A stretch of 64,000 nt of DNA from Gambelia wislizenii. Lineage: Eukaryota > Chordata > Lepidosauria > Squamata > Crotaphytidae. The notes under the pieces were generated by a model. The model searched no databases, was not told the origin of the DNA, and was given only the letters and a program-made list of their open reading frames with translations. Shown here in pieces: positions 21,475-32,214 of this stretch. The stretch spans positions 112,187,116-112,251,115 of the forward strand of contig JAUMIR010000005.1 of NCBI GenBank assembly GCA_030847615.1, in the 5' to 3' direction. A program made the translations under genes and the position numbers. How positions within the stretch are numbered: position 1 is the first letter of the stretch; each line of letters starts with the position of its first letter.

Positions 21475-22060
21475 TCTTTGGATGAATTGAACCAATACAG
21501 TAATGGATGGCTAATTAAAGCAACATCTGTAAAACTTGAAAGCTTATAATTAATTCCATATAGTGTCTTCTCTTCAACAGCAGCCATCACACAAAGACAA
21601 TAAAAAACCCAATTCAGTCACAGTTATATATGAAAAGACCAATTAAACAGAGTGGCTCAATGAACACATGTACACCACTATCATTGGTATGTATATTATA
21701 AAAAAGAGGTCAATACTGACAGTGCCTATCTATACAAATAACAATACAGCTTAGCTATGATTCCTTCTGTTGCAGCAATGCTTGACAAAAGCAGAATATC
21801 TTTATTTGAAGTCTGGGGGATTAAATTTATTCTGAAGGTTAAAATAAGCCAATGTGAGAAATGTATGGTGATGACAGAAAACCACAACCGTTCATTTCCT
21901 CATTTGTCCCCACCAAAATTGATCTTTTCATGCCAATGTGTATCCCTTCTGTTCACTTACCTTGCATCAAGAGCTGCCACTTCATTGCCTATGCACATAG
22001 TCTGGTGAGATCTTTTGGAATACAGCAGAATCTGCTTTAGTCTCCAGTGTCCTGACTACT
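21475..22060. other. No recognised gene
   Basis: Unique-looking AT-rich DNA; no domain in the short frame at 21757-22008. Confidence 0.4.
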
Positions 22061-22065
22061 TTAGG

Positions 22066-22811
22066 GCGGAAAAATGAAATGCAAAGGATGGGAGAGACCT
22101 GGCTGAATGAGCTACGTGCGAAAGGGATCTAGGAGTCCTAGTAGACCACAAGTTGAACATGAGCCAACAGTGTGATGCGGCAGCTAAAAAGGCCAATGCG
22201 ATTTTGGGCTGTATCAATAGAAGTATAGTGTCTAGATCAAGGGAAGTAATAGTGCCACTCTATTCTGCCTTGGTCAGACCTCACTTAGAATACTGTGTCC
22301 AGTTCTGGGCACCACAATTCAGAAAGGATATTGACAAATTGGAGCGTGTCCAGAGAAGGGCAACTAAAATGGTGAAAGGTCTGGAAACCATGCCTTATGA
22401 GGAGAGACTTAGGGAGCTGGGTATGTTTAGCCTGGAAAAAAAGATGGTTAAGAGGTGATATGATAGCCCTGTTTAAGTATTTGAAGGGATGTCACACTGA
22501 GGATGGAGCAGGCTTGTTTTCTGCTGCTCCAGAGACTGGAACACAGAGCAATGGGTGCAAGCTCCAGGAACAGAGATTCCACCTCAACTAGAGGAGGAAC
22601 TTTTTGACAGTAAGAGCTGTTCGGCAGTGGAACACACTCCCTCGGAGCGTGGTGGGGTCTCCTTCCTTGGAGGTCTTTAAACAGAGGCTGGATTGCCATC
22701 TGTTGGGGATGCTTTGATCAAGATTTCCTGCGTAGCAGGGGGGTTGGACTGGATGGCCCTTGTGGTCTCTTCCAGCTCTGCAATTCTATGATTCTATGAT
22801 TCTATGATTCT
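22066..22811 (+). mobile_element. CR1 LINE, 5'-truncated copy
   Basis: Encodes the C-terminal end of the CR1 reverse transcriptase protein. A frame at 22153-22458 reads [20 protein letters not shown], then [13 protein letters not shown] and [14 protein letters not shown]. It is followed by the 3' untranslated region and an ATTCTATG tail repeated about three times (22783-22810). 5' truncation removes endonuclease and most of the RT domain. A frameshift occurs after FSLEKK. Compare the longer copy at 58.36 kb, with which it is closely similar. Confidence 0.9.
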
Positions 22812-22814
22812 GCT

Positions 22815-23220
22815 TTTACAACATCTGCATACTTAGCCATATCACTGCCTTCATTTTCCTTTTATCCTTTTTCAGAAATGTTCATTTAGTTTCTGTTTCT
22901 TGTGGTTTAACCATTATTAAGAAGACGTCTCCTCTAATTCCATGGCTGCTCAGTTTATTGACTTCATTTATATTCCACCTTTTGTCCAAGGAGCACAGGG
23001 GCCCGTTCACACCTCACAGTTATAGCTTTCTGATCTGTCCCTCTGGAAATGTTTTTAATGTGTGTATGGGGGCTCAAAATTGGCAGGTCAGTTGTCTCCT
23101 TGCAGGGCTTGCTGCTAGAGGGCAAATTACTTTTCCTATCCATTGTCACTAAACACTTTTGAGTATAAAGTCTCTTACAAGTACAATATATAGTTCAATG
23201 TGCCCCCGTGTGTACAGTAT
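22815..23220. other. No recognised gene
   Basis: No domain or delimited repeat seen. Confidence 0.4.
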
Positions 23221-23223
23221 AAC

Positions 23224-23402
23224 TTGTTGTGCTTTCAAGTCATTTCAAATTTATGGTGACCCTAAGGCAAACATGTCACAGGGTTTTCTGAGGGCTGAGA
23301 GTGTGTGACTTGCCCAAGGTCACCAAGTGGGTTTTCCTGGATGAGCAGGGATTTGAACCCTGGTCTCCAGAAGTCATCACCCAACACTCAAACCACTCCA
23401 CA
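23224..23402 (+). repeat. MIR/L2-like repeat, nearly complete 3' half
   Basis: TTGTTGTGCTTTCAAGTCATT, GGTGACCCTAAGGC, TGACTTGCCCAAGGTCACC, GTGGGTTTTCCTGGATGAGC and GGGATTTGAACCCTGGTC follow in family order, ending in ACTCAAACCACTCCACAGTG. The GGGATTYGAACC block resembles a tRNA B box, but here it belongs to the core. Confidence 0.75.
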
Positions 23403-23477
23403 GTGCTGATCGCTTGAGCTCTCCCAGGCTGCCTTCAGTCTTTCCTATGCACATTTACTTGGGAGTATGTCAGTATA

Positions 23478-23807
23478 GGAGATTTTCAGACATGCCAAAA
23501 TGCATGTCTGCCGCGCGAGCAGCCTCCCGAAACTGCTGCGCGGCAAGGCTCTACTTCGGACGACGCTGTGCCTCTCGCGAAACCGTCCGTGTCACTTCCG
23601 TGAAGCTTGGGACGGCTCGGCGCCATATTTCAATCACGGAGGTTGCCTGTGATTGAAATATGGCGCAGAGCCGTCCCAAGCTTCACGGAAGTGACACGGA
23701 CAGTTTCGCGAGAGGCACAGCGTCGTCCGAAGTAGAGCCTTGCCGCGCAGCAGTTTCGGGAGGCTGCTTGCGCGGCAAGCAGCGATTTTGCAGGTCTGAA
23801 AATCTCC
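23478..23807. mobile_element. Harbinger-like foldback element 2 (330 bp, second subfamily)
   Basis: A near-perfect inverted repeat across the full length with arms of about 160 bp, centred near 23645 (CAATCACGGAGGTTGCCTGTGATTG). The termini are GGAGATTTTCAGACATG and its complement, flanked by ATA on both sides (23475-23477, 23808-23810). Its size equals that of the elements at 16395 and 46266, and a TTCGGAYGAYG block and GAGCAGCCTC lie at similar positions, but most of the arm sequence is different. An internal hairpin CCGCGC...GCGCGG repeats the layout of subfamily 1. CpG-rich and non-coding. Confidence 0.65.
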
Positions 23808-23884
23808 ATAGATTGCAGACAGCCTGGACGGAGGTGTTACATGAATAGCTAGTGTCTGTGGAAAGTTCACGAGTATCAAGATCT

Positions 23885-24035
23885 TGCTTTGGGGAATTGA
23901 AATTAGCTTGGTTGGCATGTGAGAGGCTGCGTAACTACAGGATCTTTTCCCAGTGTATACCAGTACTAGCTGGAGAAACAATGAGCCAAGGAAAACAAAT
24001 AACCTTGAAAGCTTTATTGGAATGATTTGAAACTG
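23885..24035. repeat. LTR-like family D copy
   Basis: GGGGAATTGAAATTAGCTTGG, GGCATGTGAGAGGCTGCGTAAC, a GGATCTTTTCCCAGTGTATACC block and AAGCTTTATTGGAATG match the copies at 17.57 kb and 63.85 kb. It begins about 75 bp after the foldback element. Confidence 0.45.
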
Positions 24036-24039
24036 CATT

Positions 24040-25420
24040 CACACCACATCCGTTCATCCAGCACACTCACAAGAACTATCAGAGAAAAGCAGGAGGAATC
24101 TAAAAGATGGGTTAGTTTAAGGTGTATCAAGGAAATACTGTACTGCTCCAAAGTGAAGAACTTCTCATGAGTAGCACAGTGGAGGGAATGACTCATGAGT
24201 AGCATGTGAAGCCAGGCAGTGGAAGATTAAAGAGAAAGAAAGGGGGGAAGTCAGAAGCAGGAGAAAAGAGGCCCCTGTCCAACCAGGACAGAGATTAAGC
24301 AGGAAGGAAAGAGCATTTGTCAGAGAGAGAGGAAGAGATTCAGAAGGGGAAAAGAGATAAAGTTGAGAAGGGGGGAAAGAAAGGAATACCGATTGATGTG
24401 GAAACAGGAGAAATGTGGGGACTGAGCGCACTGAGAGGAGATTTTGGGGTATATTTATATGCAAAATTTCCTTTGAAGGTGCAGTTTAGAGAAGAAGGCA
24501 ATTGTTTATCAGAAGATTCCCAACATTACAGCAAAGGAAATATTTTTTTCTCCCAAAAAGTTGTGGAAAGCACATTCTTTCCCCCCCCTCTCTTTTGCAT
24601 TGAGGATTAAAAACACACATATAAAAGCCCCAATATCTGAAAAATCATCAAAAATGTGTCCAAATTCTCATAACCTCATCCATGGGAAGAAAATCTTGAA
24701 AGCATTTATGTGAAAATGAAGTGATGGATTCTCTCCATGGGTCCTGTGTCAGGAGAAAACCTGAATAGTAAATAAATACATAAATTAATAAATGTCCCTA
24801 TGAGTATAACATATTAGCTGTGCATGCCTCCATCCACTACAGTTTGGTGCTGGTTTCAGCAATTTGGATCTGGACCTAAATTGGTCCATATTGATCCAGA
24901 GTCAACCTGATCTAATCCGAACCTTGAATTTAAACCAAGATTCAGAAATCTATCTAGCCAATCTCATAGTTGACCTGCATTAAGAAACCAAAACGGCTAT
25001 AACTTTTTCTTTATCTTTTCACACATCTTCATGCCACTCAGAAATATTGTGGATCTGAGTGGGTGGGGGTTAATGCAGTCAAATTTCAGACAGATAGCTT
25101 CAGGACATTTTGTGCCTTTTGTGACAATACAGGCATCCTGTAGAAGTGATCCTCTGAATGTCCTGGAGGATGGCATAACTGGGATACATCCCTAGTTATG
25201 GCATGGTATAACTGGGACTCAACTTAGAGCACCTAGAGGATTCCTCACCTCTGCATTTGAAGAATTGCAACACACAAAAGCAATGCTTGTTGGTTACCAG
25301 GCTGCAGTTGCAACATTTGGCAGAGGCAGGAAGAGAGCCAGAACATCAGCACTCAGATGTTTCTTGCTTCTTGGGGCAGATTGGCAAGTCTTTCTTTCTA
25401 TTAAGATTACTTAATTGTCA
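24040..25420. other. No recognised gene
   Basis: Includes a purine-rich segment (about 24220-24380) that produces spurious charged frames on the plus strand and Leu/Ser frames on the minus strand. Nothing else can be delimited. Confidence 0.4.
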
Positions 25421-25427
25421 GATATGA

Positions 25428-25656
25428 TTTGTTTTTGTTATGTGCCTTCAAGCTGACTCTGACCAATGGAGACCATATTGTATGATTTTCTTGGCATGGT
25501 TTATTCAGTGGATGTTTGCCATTGCCTTCCTCCAAGGCTGAGCAAGTGTGACAGGCCCATGGCCACCCAGTGCATTTCCATGGCTGAGTAGTATTTTAAT
25601 CCTGTTTGCCTGATGTTGTAGTCAAACACTCAAACCACTAAACCATGCTGGCTCAT
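25428..25656 (+). repeat. MIR/L2-like repeat, full-length-like
   Basis: Starts TTTGTTATGTGCCTTCAAGC, continues GATTTTCTTGGCATGG, TTTGCCATTGCCTTCCTCC, CACCCAGTGCATTTCCATGG and ends ACCACTAAACCATGCTGGC. This is the longest copy in the window, about 229 bp. Confidence 0.75.
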
Positions 25657-25769
25657 CAAATATGATATTGATAATGAAATGGTATCTTACTTGGGTCCCA
25701 TATTGGGAGAAAGGGGGATATAAACAAAACAAAGGAGAGTATCCTTTTGCTTTATTCTTCCAGAAGTCC

Positions 25770-27560
25770 ATCTAGTGAGATTCAGTGGCCAAGTGGAAGT
25801 AAGGAAGTGGAAGTATGGCTAGAGATGCTTTATCAGAAATCCAACTGCTAAGATCCTTGATACCTCTTAAGGCATTTGATAATCTCTGCTGGCATTGGAG
25901 TCTTCCATTTCATGGCTGATACTTCTTCACCCTCTCTCTTCTACTCTCTTACCTGCCTAATTCCTGAGGGAGACAGACATAAAGGTGTTCCTGCCAGGAG
26001 ATCCAGCACTCTTTGGGTTTTGCCCTGAAGGTCTTTCTCCTGCTTACGGTTGCTGGACATTTTCTATCTGAGCAAGACTGTTTTATGCTGCCCCTTAATA
26101 AGTAGTTGGAAATAGTGCTGCTTCACTTGGAACGTTGGCTCAGCATGTGGAATTTTATTACTGCTATAGAAATGCCTCATGACTGACCTAGGGCTCATCT
26201 ACATGGTTCCACACCAGTGTATTCTGCCTGGGGATCTGGCCTGTTCCTCCCCCAATACTGGCATGAAATGGGCCAGAGTCCAGGTGGACACACAGACCTG
26301 TTCCTGCAGCCACTGCTGCTGCCCTCTGTGTCTCACTCTCTAGCATCAGGAAGCAGGCCCACAGCATGTGAGCAAGGCCCCCTGCCTGTGACCAGACTTG
26401 GTCACATGCTGCGGGACCCCTTCCTGGCTATAGAAGCGCAAGGAAGAGGGCAGCTGCAGTGATGGGCTGGTGTGACAGAACAGGCTCCTGCAGTCACATG
26501 GGGCCTGATCCGTTTGTTTGTTTGTTTGTTTGTTTTGCCATCAGCAGTAGATTTAAACAGGAACTATTTTAAAACATTTTATCAGGCCCTACCCCATCTT
26601 TCCTCCATATTAGCCTCATCTTTACCCCTGGAGTCATTAAGACTGCCTGGAGACAAAACAGGGCAAAAGCCCTGTGTCCTCTGCAGGGGTCCAAGATGGG
26701 GGAAAGATGGGGTAAATTGCCCATGTAAACAAGTCCCTAAGATAAGCTAATGATCAGAAGTAATAGCAATAATTGTTAAAGCTGTGATATATTTTAAACA
26801 ATTATTGCTATTATGATCATTAGTTTAGCATGAATTATTATTACTATTTTATTATTAATGCATGGTTAATTCATATTATGAAGCAAAGAAAACATGATTC
26901 ATCACCACTACTACCTCCACCACCACCATCTTTGTGATTTAAATATATTTGCTTTCTTGGCAGACCAGATTAATGCTAAATGGCCCACACAGAGAGATAA
27001 ACAGACAGATAGAAGAACTAGTTTATATCTTCAAAGATGAATCACAATAGGAAAAGGAAGAAGACATCTAATAACCACCAGTCAGGGGGGAGGAAAGATA
27101 TATGCTTCACTAAACACTTAGAATCTCACAAACAATAAATAGATTACTGCTGAGATTAACAACAAGAAAGGCAAAAAGGTTAAGCTAGGCAGAAGGTTGG
27201 GAAAATAAAAAAGAAAAGTGGTCAAGCTCAGCATCAACAACTTTCTAAACACTCAGTTCTTTCAAAAATCTGGTACTAAGAGCTAAATCTAGCAAATGAA
27301 CAAAGAAAATTGGGCAATAATTAACTGCTTAACTTCAATACCGTCACCCAATATAAGTGCTATAGTTGTGGAGCTCTGGTGATATTCTTGTCACGGATAG
27401 TATGTGAGTACTATCAATGTGTAAAAGCCCAGGTCCCTTCTCATTCTCTGCATCACATCACAATATTGCTTCCTAAAATCATGCTGAGGTCCACTATGTG
27501 GCTTTTTCTACTTTTTTTTTTTAAAACATCTGATTGGTAAATAACTGTAGACTGCGAGGT
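25770..27560 (+). repeat. Copy B of the ancient direct duplication (partner 10.99-15.6 kb)
   Basis: Collinear with copy A in at least six blocks over its length, in the same orientation. It includes the hAT-like element at 26192-26747, so that element predates the duplication if duplication is the cause. Similarity between blocks is moderate (roughly 65-80% by eye). Copy B lacks the LTR-like piece, the 1-kb enlargement of the hAT-like element, the U2-bearing MITE and the MITE at 14713. Confidence 0.5.
26192..26747. mobile_element. hAT-like non-autonomous element, about 556 bp
   Basis: The ends are imperfect inverted repeats, CTAGGGCTCATCTACATGG and the complement of CCATGTAAACAAGTCCCTAA. A third relative lies at about 42130-42376, and a longer one at 12380-13962. 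A (TTTG)n run lies inside at 26511-26535. The plus-strand frames at 26217-26462 and 26472-26750 are uninformative and have no domain. Confidence 0.5.
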
Positions 27561-27564
27561 TCTG

Positions 27565-29335
27565 CTCCATTACAGAATTGGAACAATTTGATCTGATCCA
27601 AACCTGATAAAAAAATTAGTTCCAATTAGCCCAACTCACTTTTGGATTGGTTGCACAGCTGTTGTAGAGTGTATGTTTCTACGCAGAAGACCCTAAGCTT
27701 AGTCCTTGGAAACTTTGGTTGAAAATGCTGCTTGGCAACTTGCCTTCTGAGGGGCCTAAGCCTTCCTTTACTGAACTCCATGTTGCCCTTGTTTCAAAAT
27801 TCTTTGTAAATGGACAGTGGAGACCTATTGCAGGAGATAGCATGCGTCCTTCTCTTGATAGCCTGCTGGGTGGTAAGAGAGTGAGACGTGGAGGAGAGAA
27901 AGAAGGTGTGCTGGGGCAGAAGAGAAAAGGACTGGAAAGTGAAAAAATGTGGCTCTAACTACTTTAGGCTTCAGTGCTGTATCTATAAGCCCCCTCCCCA
28001 TTTTCGCACCCTGTTGCCTGAGATCTGAACTGGTTGTTTGCAGAAGACTTTCTCTTCTTCTCCCTCCCCCATTACTTTTCTGCACCACCATCCTTCTGAT
28101 TTTCTAGACTTATACTGTTTTCATTAAATTAGGCCATGGATTGTATTTCAATAGGGCCTAATCATTAAGCCATGGACACCATGTCACTTTCTCCTCTTTC
28201 ATATCTTTCTCGACCTGGGGAACTGGCATAATAAGTCTGCTATCAGCTTGTTGTATTTTAAGAACTATCCTTCATTTCAGAGAAAATTCTGTTGTCTTCG
28301 ATCTATATTGAGGAAAATGTTCCTCCTCACTTAGATATTTACTGGGGGAACAGACATTCCTTTTCACAGAGAAGCTACTCTCTAAGCATGCTCAACATTC
28401 TTTAAGCTCCTGTTTCATCTTGAACAACGATTTTATTGGGATCTTTTATCTAATGTGATATACAGAAGAAGCCTTGCAGAACACTTGACTGCTAGCAGTC
28501 TGTAAAGTGAACCAGAAATTCTGTTTTGTAGTCTGTAATATGGCCAGGAACATTGTCTAGTAAAAAATTAACCAGACAACTGGCAAATCTGTTAGATTGC
28601 TAGCAACATGTAGATTTAGCTTCATTGCCAGGTTTCTTTCCAATATGTCTACTGATCAAACTCTCTCTCTCTATCTTGTTGGTTTCATAATGTTCAGCCT
28701 CCACAAACACTATAGCTCTTGACCATGTGCACCTTTTTGCTGCTCCTTGCAGCTCCCAATTTTTCCTTTGTCATATTTCTTCCCCATTGGCTTTCTGTAT
28801 CCAGTCTTTTCTTAGGCCTCCTCTGTATTCTCCTTTCCTTGATATCTGACTGTTTTTTCCCAGTTTATGCTAGGATAAAGATATATGTTCTAAAATGAGA
28901 CAGCACAGCCAATGGCAGCAAGTGAAACTTGTACCTGCCCCACTTTTCTCTGACAATGGGAATGCTCATCCAATCACTGCTAAAGACAAAATTAATGAAT
29001 AAATTACAAAATAGATAGTGCAGTCAGATTTGTGAGATTTGTGAAAACATAAAAACAAATATTCAGGAAGAAAGTAGTATATTGTTTTCAAGGTCATTAT
29101 AGATTTTATGGTGTGCGAAATCTTCACAAATCTGAAAGGTAAATCTGTTTTATGGTAATCTCAGTTTATGAAAGAATTGCACATATAGCACTGACAATGC
29201 AGAAAAATCATAGAGCCTTCAAATATGTACTTTTCTGCTGAACAAACAATTTATTTGTCACAAAGGGATTGATAAATGTTGCTTAAATGATTTTGGATGC
29301 TGACATTAAAAAAAACAAAAACCTCAAAGTGACAA
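27565..29335. other. No recognised gene
   Basis: The frames at 27719-27958 (+) and 27825-28091 (-) are overlapping and without a recognisable domain. No named repeat can be bounded. Confidence 0.4.
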
Positions 29336-29339
29336 TGAG

Positions 29340-29520
29340 AAGTAGGGATGCTAAATGGGTTTATTTTTATTATTATTTTTTGCAAATTTCTGTAAAAAAT
29401 GATGGCACAAAATGACTTGCAAACTGAGTTTCTACACAAAATTCCTAATCTGTACTTTTTTTTTTGGAGAAGTATATTGCAAAATAGCATTTTAACCATA
29501 TGCATTTCAGTGCTTTTAAA
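29340..29520. repeat. Diffuse family E copy (TTTGTGCAGAAA-like phrases)
   Basis: Contains AAATTTCTGTAAAAAATG, GCACAAAATGACTTGC and CTACACAAAATTCC phrases in succession. Related phrase clusters occur at 37.40-37.64, 44.32-44.42 and 53.84-54.12 kb. Together they look like decayed copies of one internally repetitive element. Confidence 0.35.
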
Positions 29521-29524
29521 AAGA

Positions 29525-30450
29525 GAAAATAACAGTGAAATACATATTTTGACATGAAATGCATGTCACTATGTATCCAAATATGTATCTTAACAGGTTT
29601 TCTAGAAATAAAAATGACACTGACATTTTAATGTAATATTGCTGATCTAGGTAGCCTCTATGCTGTTAGTACCAGCCTGAGTGTATAATGCATTAAAATT
29701 CATAATCACCATCATGTCTAAATATCTATACAATAGAGGTAGGTATGTTTCACATCCTACAGGCCACAGTATCACAGTTGTGCAGTTCTAAGGGAACATA
29801 GCATCTGTCATGGTAGCCATTCTTTGTTACTACTATTTGTCTTTCAGGGTAGTTTTCAACTGATTCCTTGCTATTGCATGAGGAATGTTCCCCCAACCCA
29901 TTATTTTAATGCCTTTCTTTTAAAGGAACTTTTACAGGCATACCAAGTCTTCTGAGACCAAGGAACCTTTTGGGGCTGAGTTTTTCGGAGGTTGTCTGGG
30001 CCTTTGGGGGAGAGTTGGGTGTGTGTACTAAAGGTTTGTACTAGATATCCAAAAGCCTACATGAAGCCCCTGAGCCATGCAATGGTTCATTCAGAGTTAA
30101 TTGTTCATTTAGAAAGAATGCTTAAAGCATTCACATTGATTTAACAAATATAATAATTTAATGATAAATGAACTATAATAACTTGTTTTTGCCCTTAGTT
30201 TGAACTCAGTGTAAATTTTCCTGTCAAAAAAACACTTTGAATTATCATCATAGAAGCACTGTTTAAGAGATATTTGCAAAAATGAATTTCTTTTCCTGGG
30301 AAAATATCAATCTTTCGATGCCAACATTTTAGTGAGAGGTTAAGGAAATTTTGCACACATGTGCAGACACATACACACACACAAAAATGTGATGATGTTA
30401 TCCTATTCTATCATCATCATCATCATTTACGAAAAAAGTGCTGTCTGACT
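29525..30450. other. No recognised gene
   Basis: AT-rich; an (ATC)n run begins near 30410. Nothing coding seen. Confidence 0.4.
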
Positions 30451-30469
30451 CTGGATTGTCTCCATAATG

Positions 30470-30626
30470 TGAAGTCGAAGGCTTTTGGCTAGCATCCATA
30501 GATTTTCCTTGGTTTTTTTTTTCCAGGCTGTGAGGCCGTGTTCTGGAAGAGTTTATTTCTGAGATCAGAAATAAACTCTTCCAGAACATGGCCTCACAGC
30601 CCGGAAAAACCCCCAAGGAAAATCTA
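30470..30626. mobile_element. Hairpin insertion with 13-bp target duplication
   Basis: TGTCTCCATAATG occurs at 30457-30469 and again at 30627-30639. Between them, 30497-30628 forms a nearly perfect inverted repeat with about 64-bp arms and only a 2-base centre (TTATTTCTGA-GA-TCAGAAATAA). The arm carries GGCTGTGAGGCC and GTTCTGGAAGAGTTTATTTC, and the left end GAAGTCGAAGGCTTTTGGC, phrases I recognise from an abundant reptile repeat. The long duplication implies retrotransposition or a staggered break; the inverted copy implies a second priming or fold-back event. Confidence 0.65.
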
Positions 30627-30644
30627 TGTCTCCATAATGAACTT

Positions 30645-31195
30645 CACAAATGTATCCCATCTGAAGTAAGGAGGTGCAGTAACATCCTTTCAGAGTTCCA
30701 AACAAACAGCCCAGCTGTGATGTAAATGGAGTGCATGTATGTATGCAACATTGATGAGATACATCAGCACAATACTGCTATAGTCTTGACTGTCAAGGTC
30801 TTCATGGTGTTGAATTATCTGCACCCTGTTCTAGGTTTTCTGAGACATCAAATGTTTGATTTTCTGGTTGGAGTGGGAGGGGGTGGGTGAAACACCTTTA
30901 TTTGTCAGGTTTAGAATACAGTTGTAGCCAATTGTGAAATGTTGACTGTATTTCAGATGAGTCAAGATTTCTGAAAAAAGAGAAGGAGGAGAGGGGATGA
31001 GAATCACATGTTTATTTGCAATTCAATATTCACACACAGGATTCACTTGTTTCCTTCTAATAAAGAGGGATGAGTGGGAACCTGAACCCTGGTGCAATGG
31101 AAAATTTGTTTTAGAGAGCACTTTGTTGTATGTGTCTTTTGGAAGTGAGCACCTGCACATCTATCAAAATGACCTTGCTGAAATAGATAAATTAA
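30645..31195. other. No recognised gene
   Basis: The frame at 30997-31263 has no domain and runs into a Tigger-like element. Confidence 0.4.
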
Positions 31196-31197
31196 CT

Positions 31198-31430
31198 ACG
31201 GTTGTTCCTTCATATCCACTGGGGCTTGGTTCCAGGACCCCCCGTGGATACCAAAATCTGTGAATACTCCCATTATATGCAATGGCATAGCAAAAGGGTG
31301 TCCCTTATATAATATGGTAAAATCAAGGTTTACTTTCTGGATTATTATTTTTAGAGAATATTTTCAAGCCATGAATACTTAAATCTGTGAATATCAAATC
31401 CGTGGATACAGAGGGACAATTGTACTGTAA
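31198..31430. mobile_element. Tigger/pogo-like MITE
   Basis: The left end reads CGGTTGTTCCTTCATATCC, followed by GGGGCTTGGTTCCAGGACCC and CCCGTGGATACCAAAATC. The right end GAATATCAAATCCGTGGATACAGAGGGACAATTG is its inverted counterpart. TA occurs at both outer borders. This is the well-known Tigger terminal arrangement. Confidence 0.75.
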
Positions 31431-31744
31431 TTCGAGAAAAGTCATTGAACAGTTTTAAGAAGGATTGGGAATTGGTGATGGTCTTTTTGCAGGACTAACA
31501 GGAGAAATTATGAACTGTGGAATTCAAAGATTTGTAGGATTCAATAATGTTGTCAAAGTTTATTGTAAGATGTTTTGTGATAGAGGAAGTAAAACATTGT
31601 TTCACCTACAAACATCAGTAGGAAAGCTGAAAGTTACTGTTTTATTTTTCCCCCACACCTTTATTTTTGCTGGTGTGTATTTATTGTTTTGTGGTGTTGA
31701 GTTATTGCATGGTTTTATTTTCTTTATATTCCTACAATCCTAAA

Positions 31745-32212
31745 GATACACTGGACTAACTATGTGATGAATGTTGCTGTCCTTGAGCAAGCAGGGATCA
31801 CCAGCACTGAGGCCATGATATTGAGAACACAGCTGCACTGGGCAGGGCACGTTTCTAGGATGGAGGACCATCGCCTCCCAAAAATAGTACTCTACGGTGA
31901 ACTCGCTGTAGGGTCAGCGTAAGAGGGGCGCTCCAAAAAAACAATACAAGGACTCCCTGAAACAACATCTCAGGCTCGGCCAAATTGATCACCAACAATG
32001 GTCCACTCTGGCCTCACATCTGGAGGCATGGAGATGCACTATCCACAGTGCTTCAGCCTTATTTGAGAACTCACGCCGAACAAGTCTTGAAGAGAAACGA
32101 CAACACAGAAAGAACCACAATTCAGAAACATCACCCAAGGAGACCTTCTGCTGTGGTTTCTGCAATCAGACTTCTTTATCTCGGATTGGCCTTTTTAGTC
32201 ATCAGATCAAAG
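31745..32212 (+). mobile_element. Zinc-finger-type LINE 3' end
   Basis: The plus strand encodes, with interruptions, VLEQAGITSTEAM, LHWAGHVSRMEDHRLPK, KDSLKQHLRLGQIDHQQW and a finger CGFCNQTSLSRIGLFSHQ, the same succession as the copies at 6.93 and 60.17 kb. Both the 5' part and the (GA)n tail are missing: sequence stops at SHQ. Several stops and frameshifts. Confidence 0.75.
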
Positions 32213-32214
32213 TG

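Noticed and set aside
23340..23365. GGGATTTGAACCC resembling a tRNA B box
   Set aside because: It lies in the conserved core of the MIR/L2-like repeat, without an A box or a tRNA cloverleaf around it.
23634..24038. 134-codon minus-strand frame
   Set aside because: It crosses one arm of the foldback element and the LTR-like repeat; no domain, and the frame crosses a transposon boundary.
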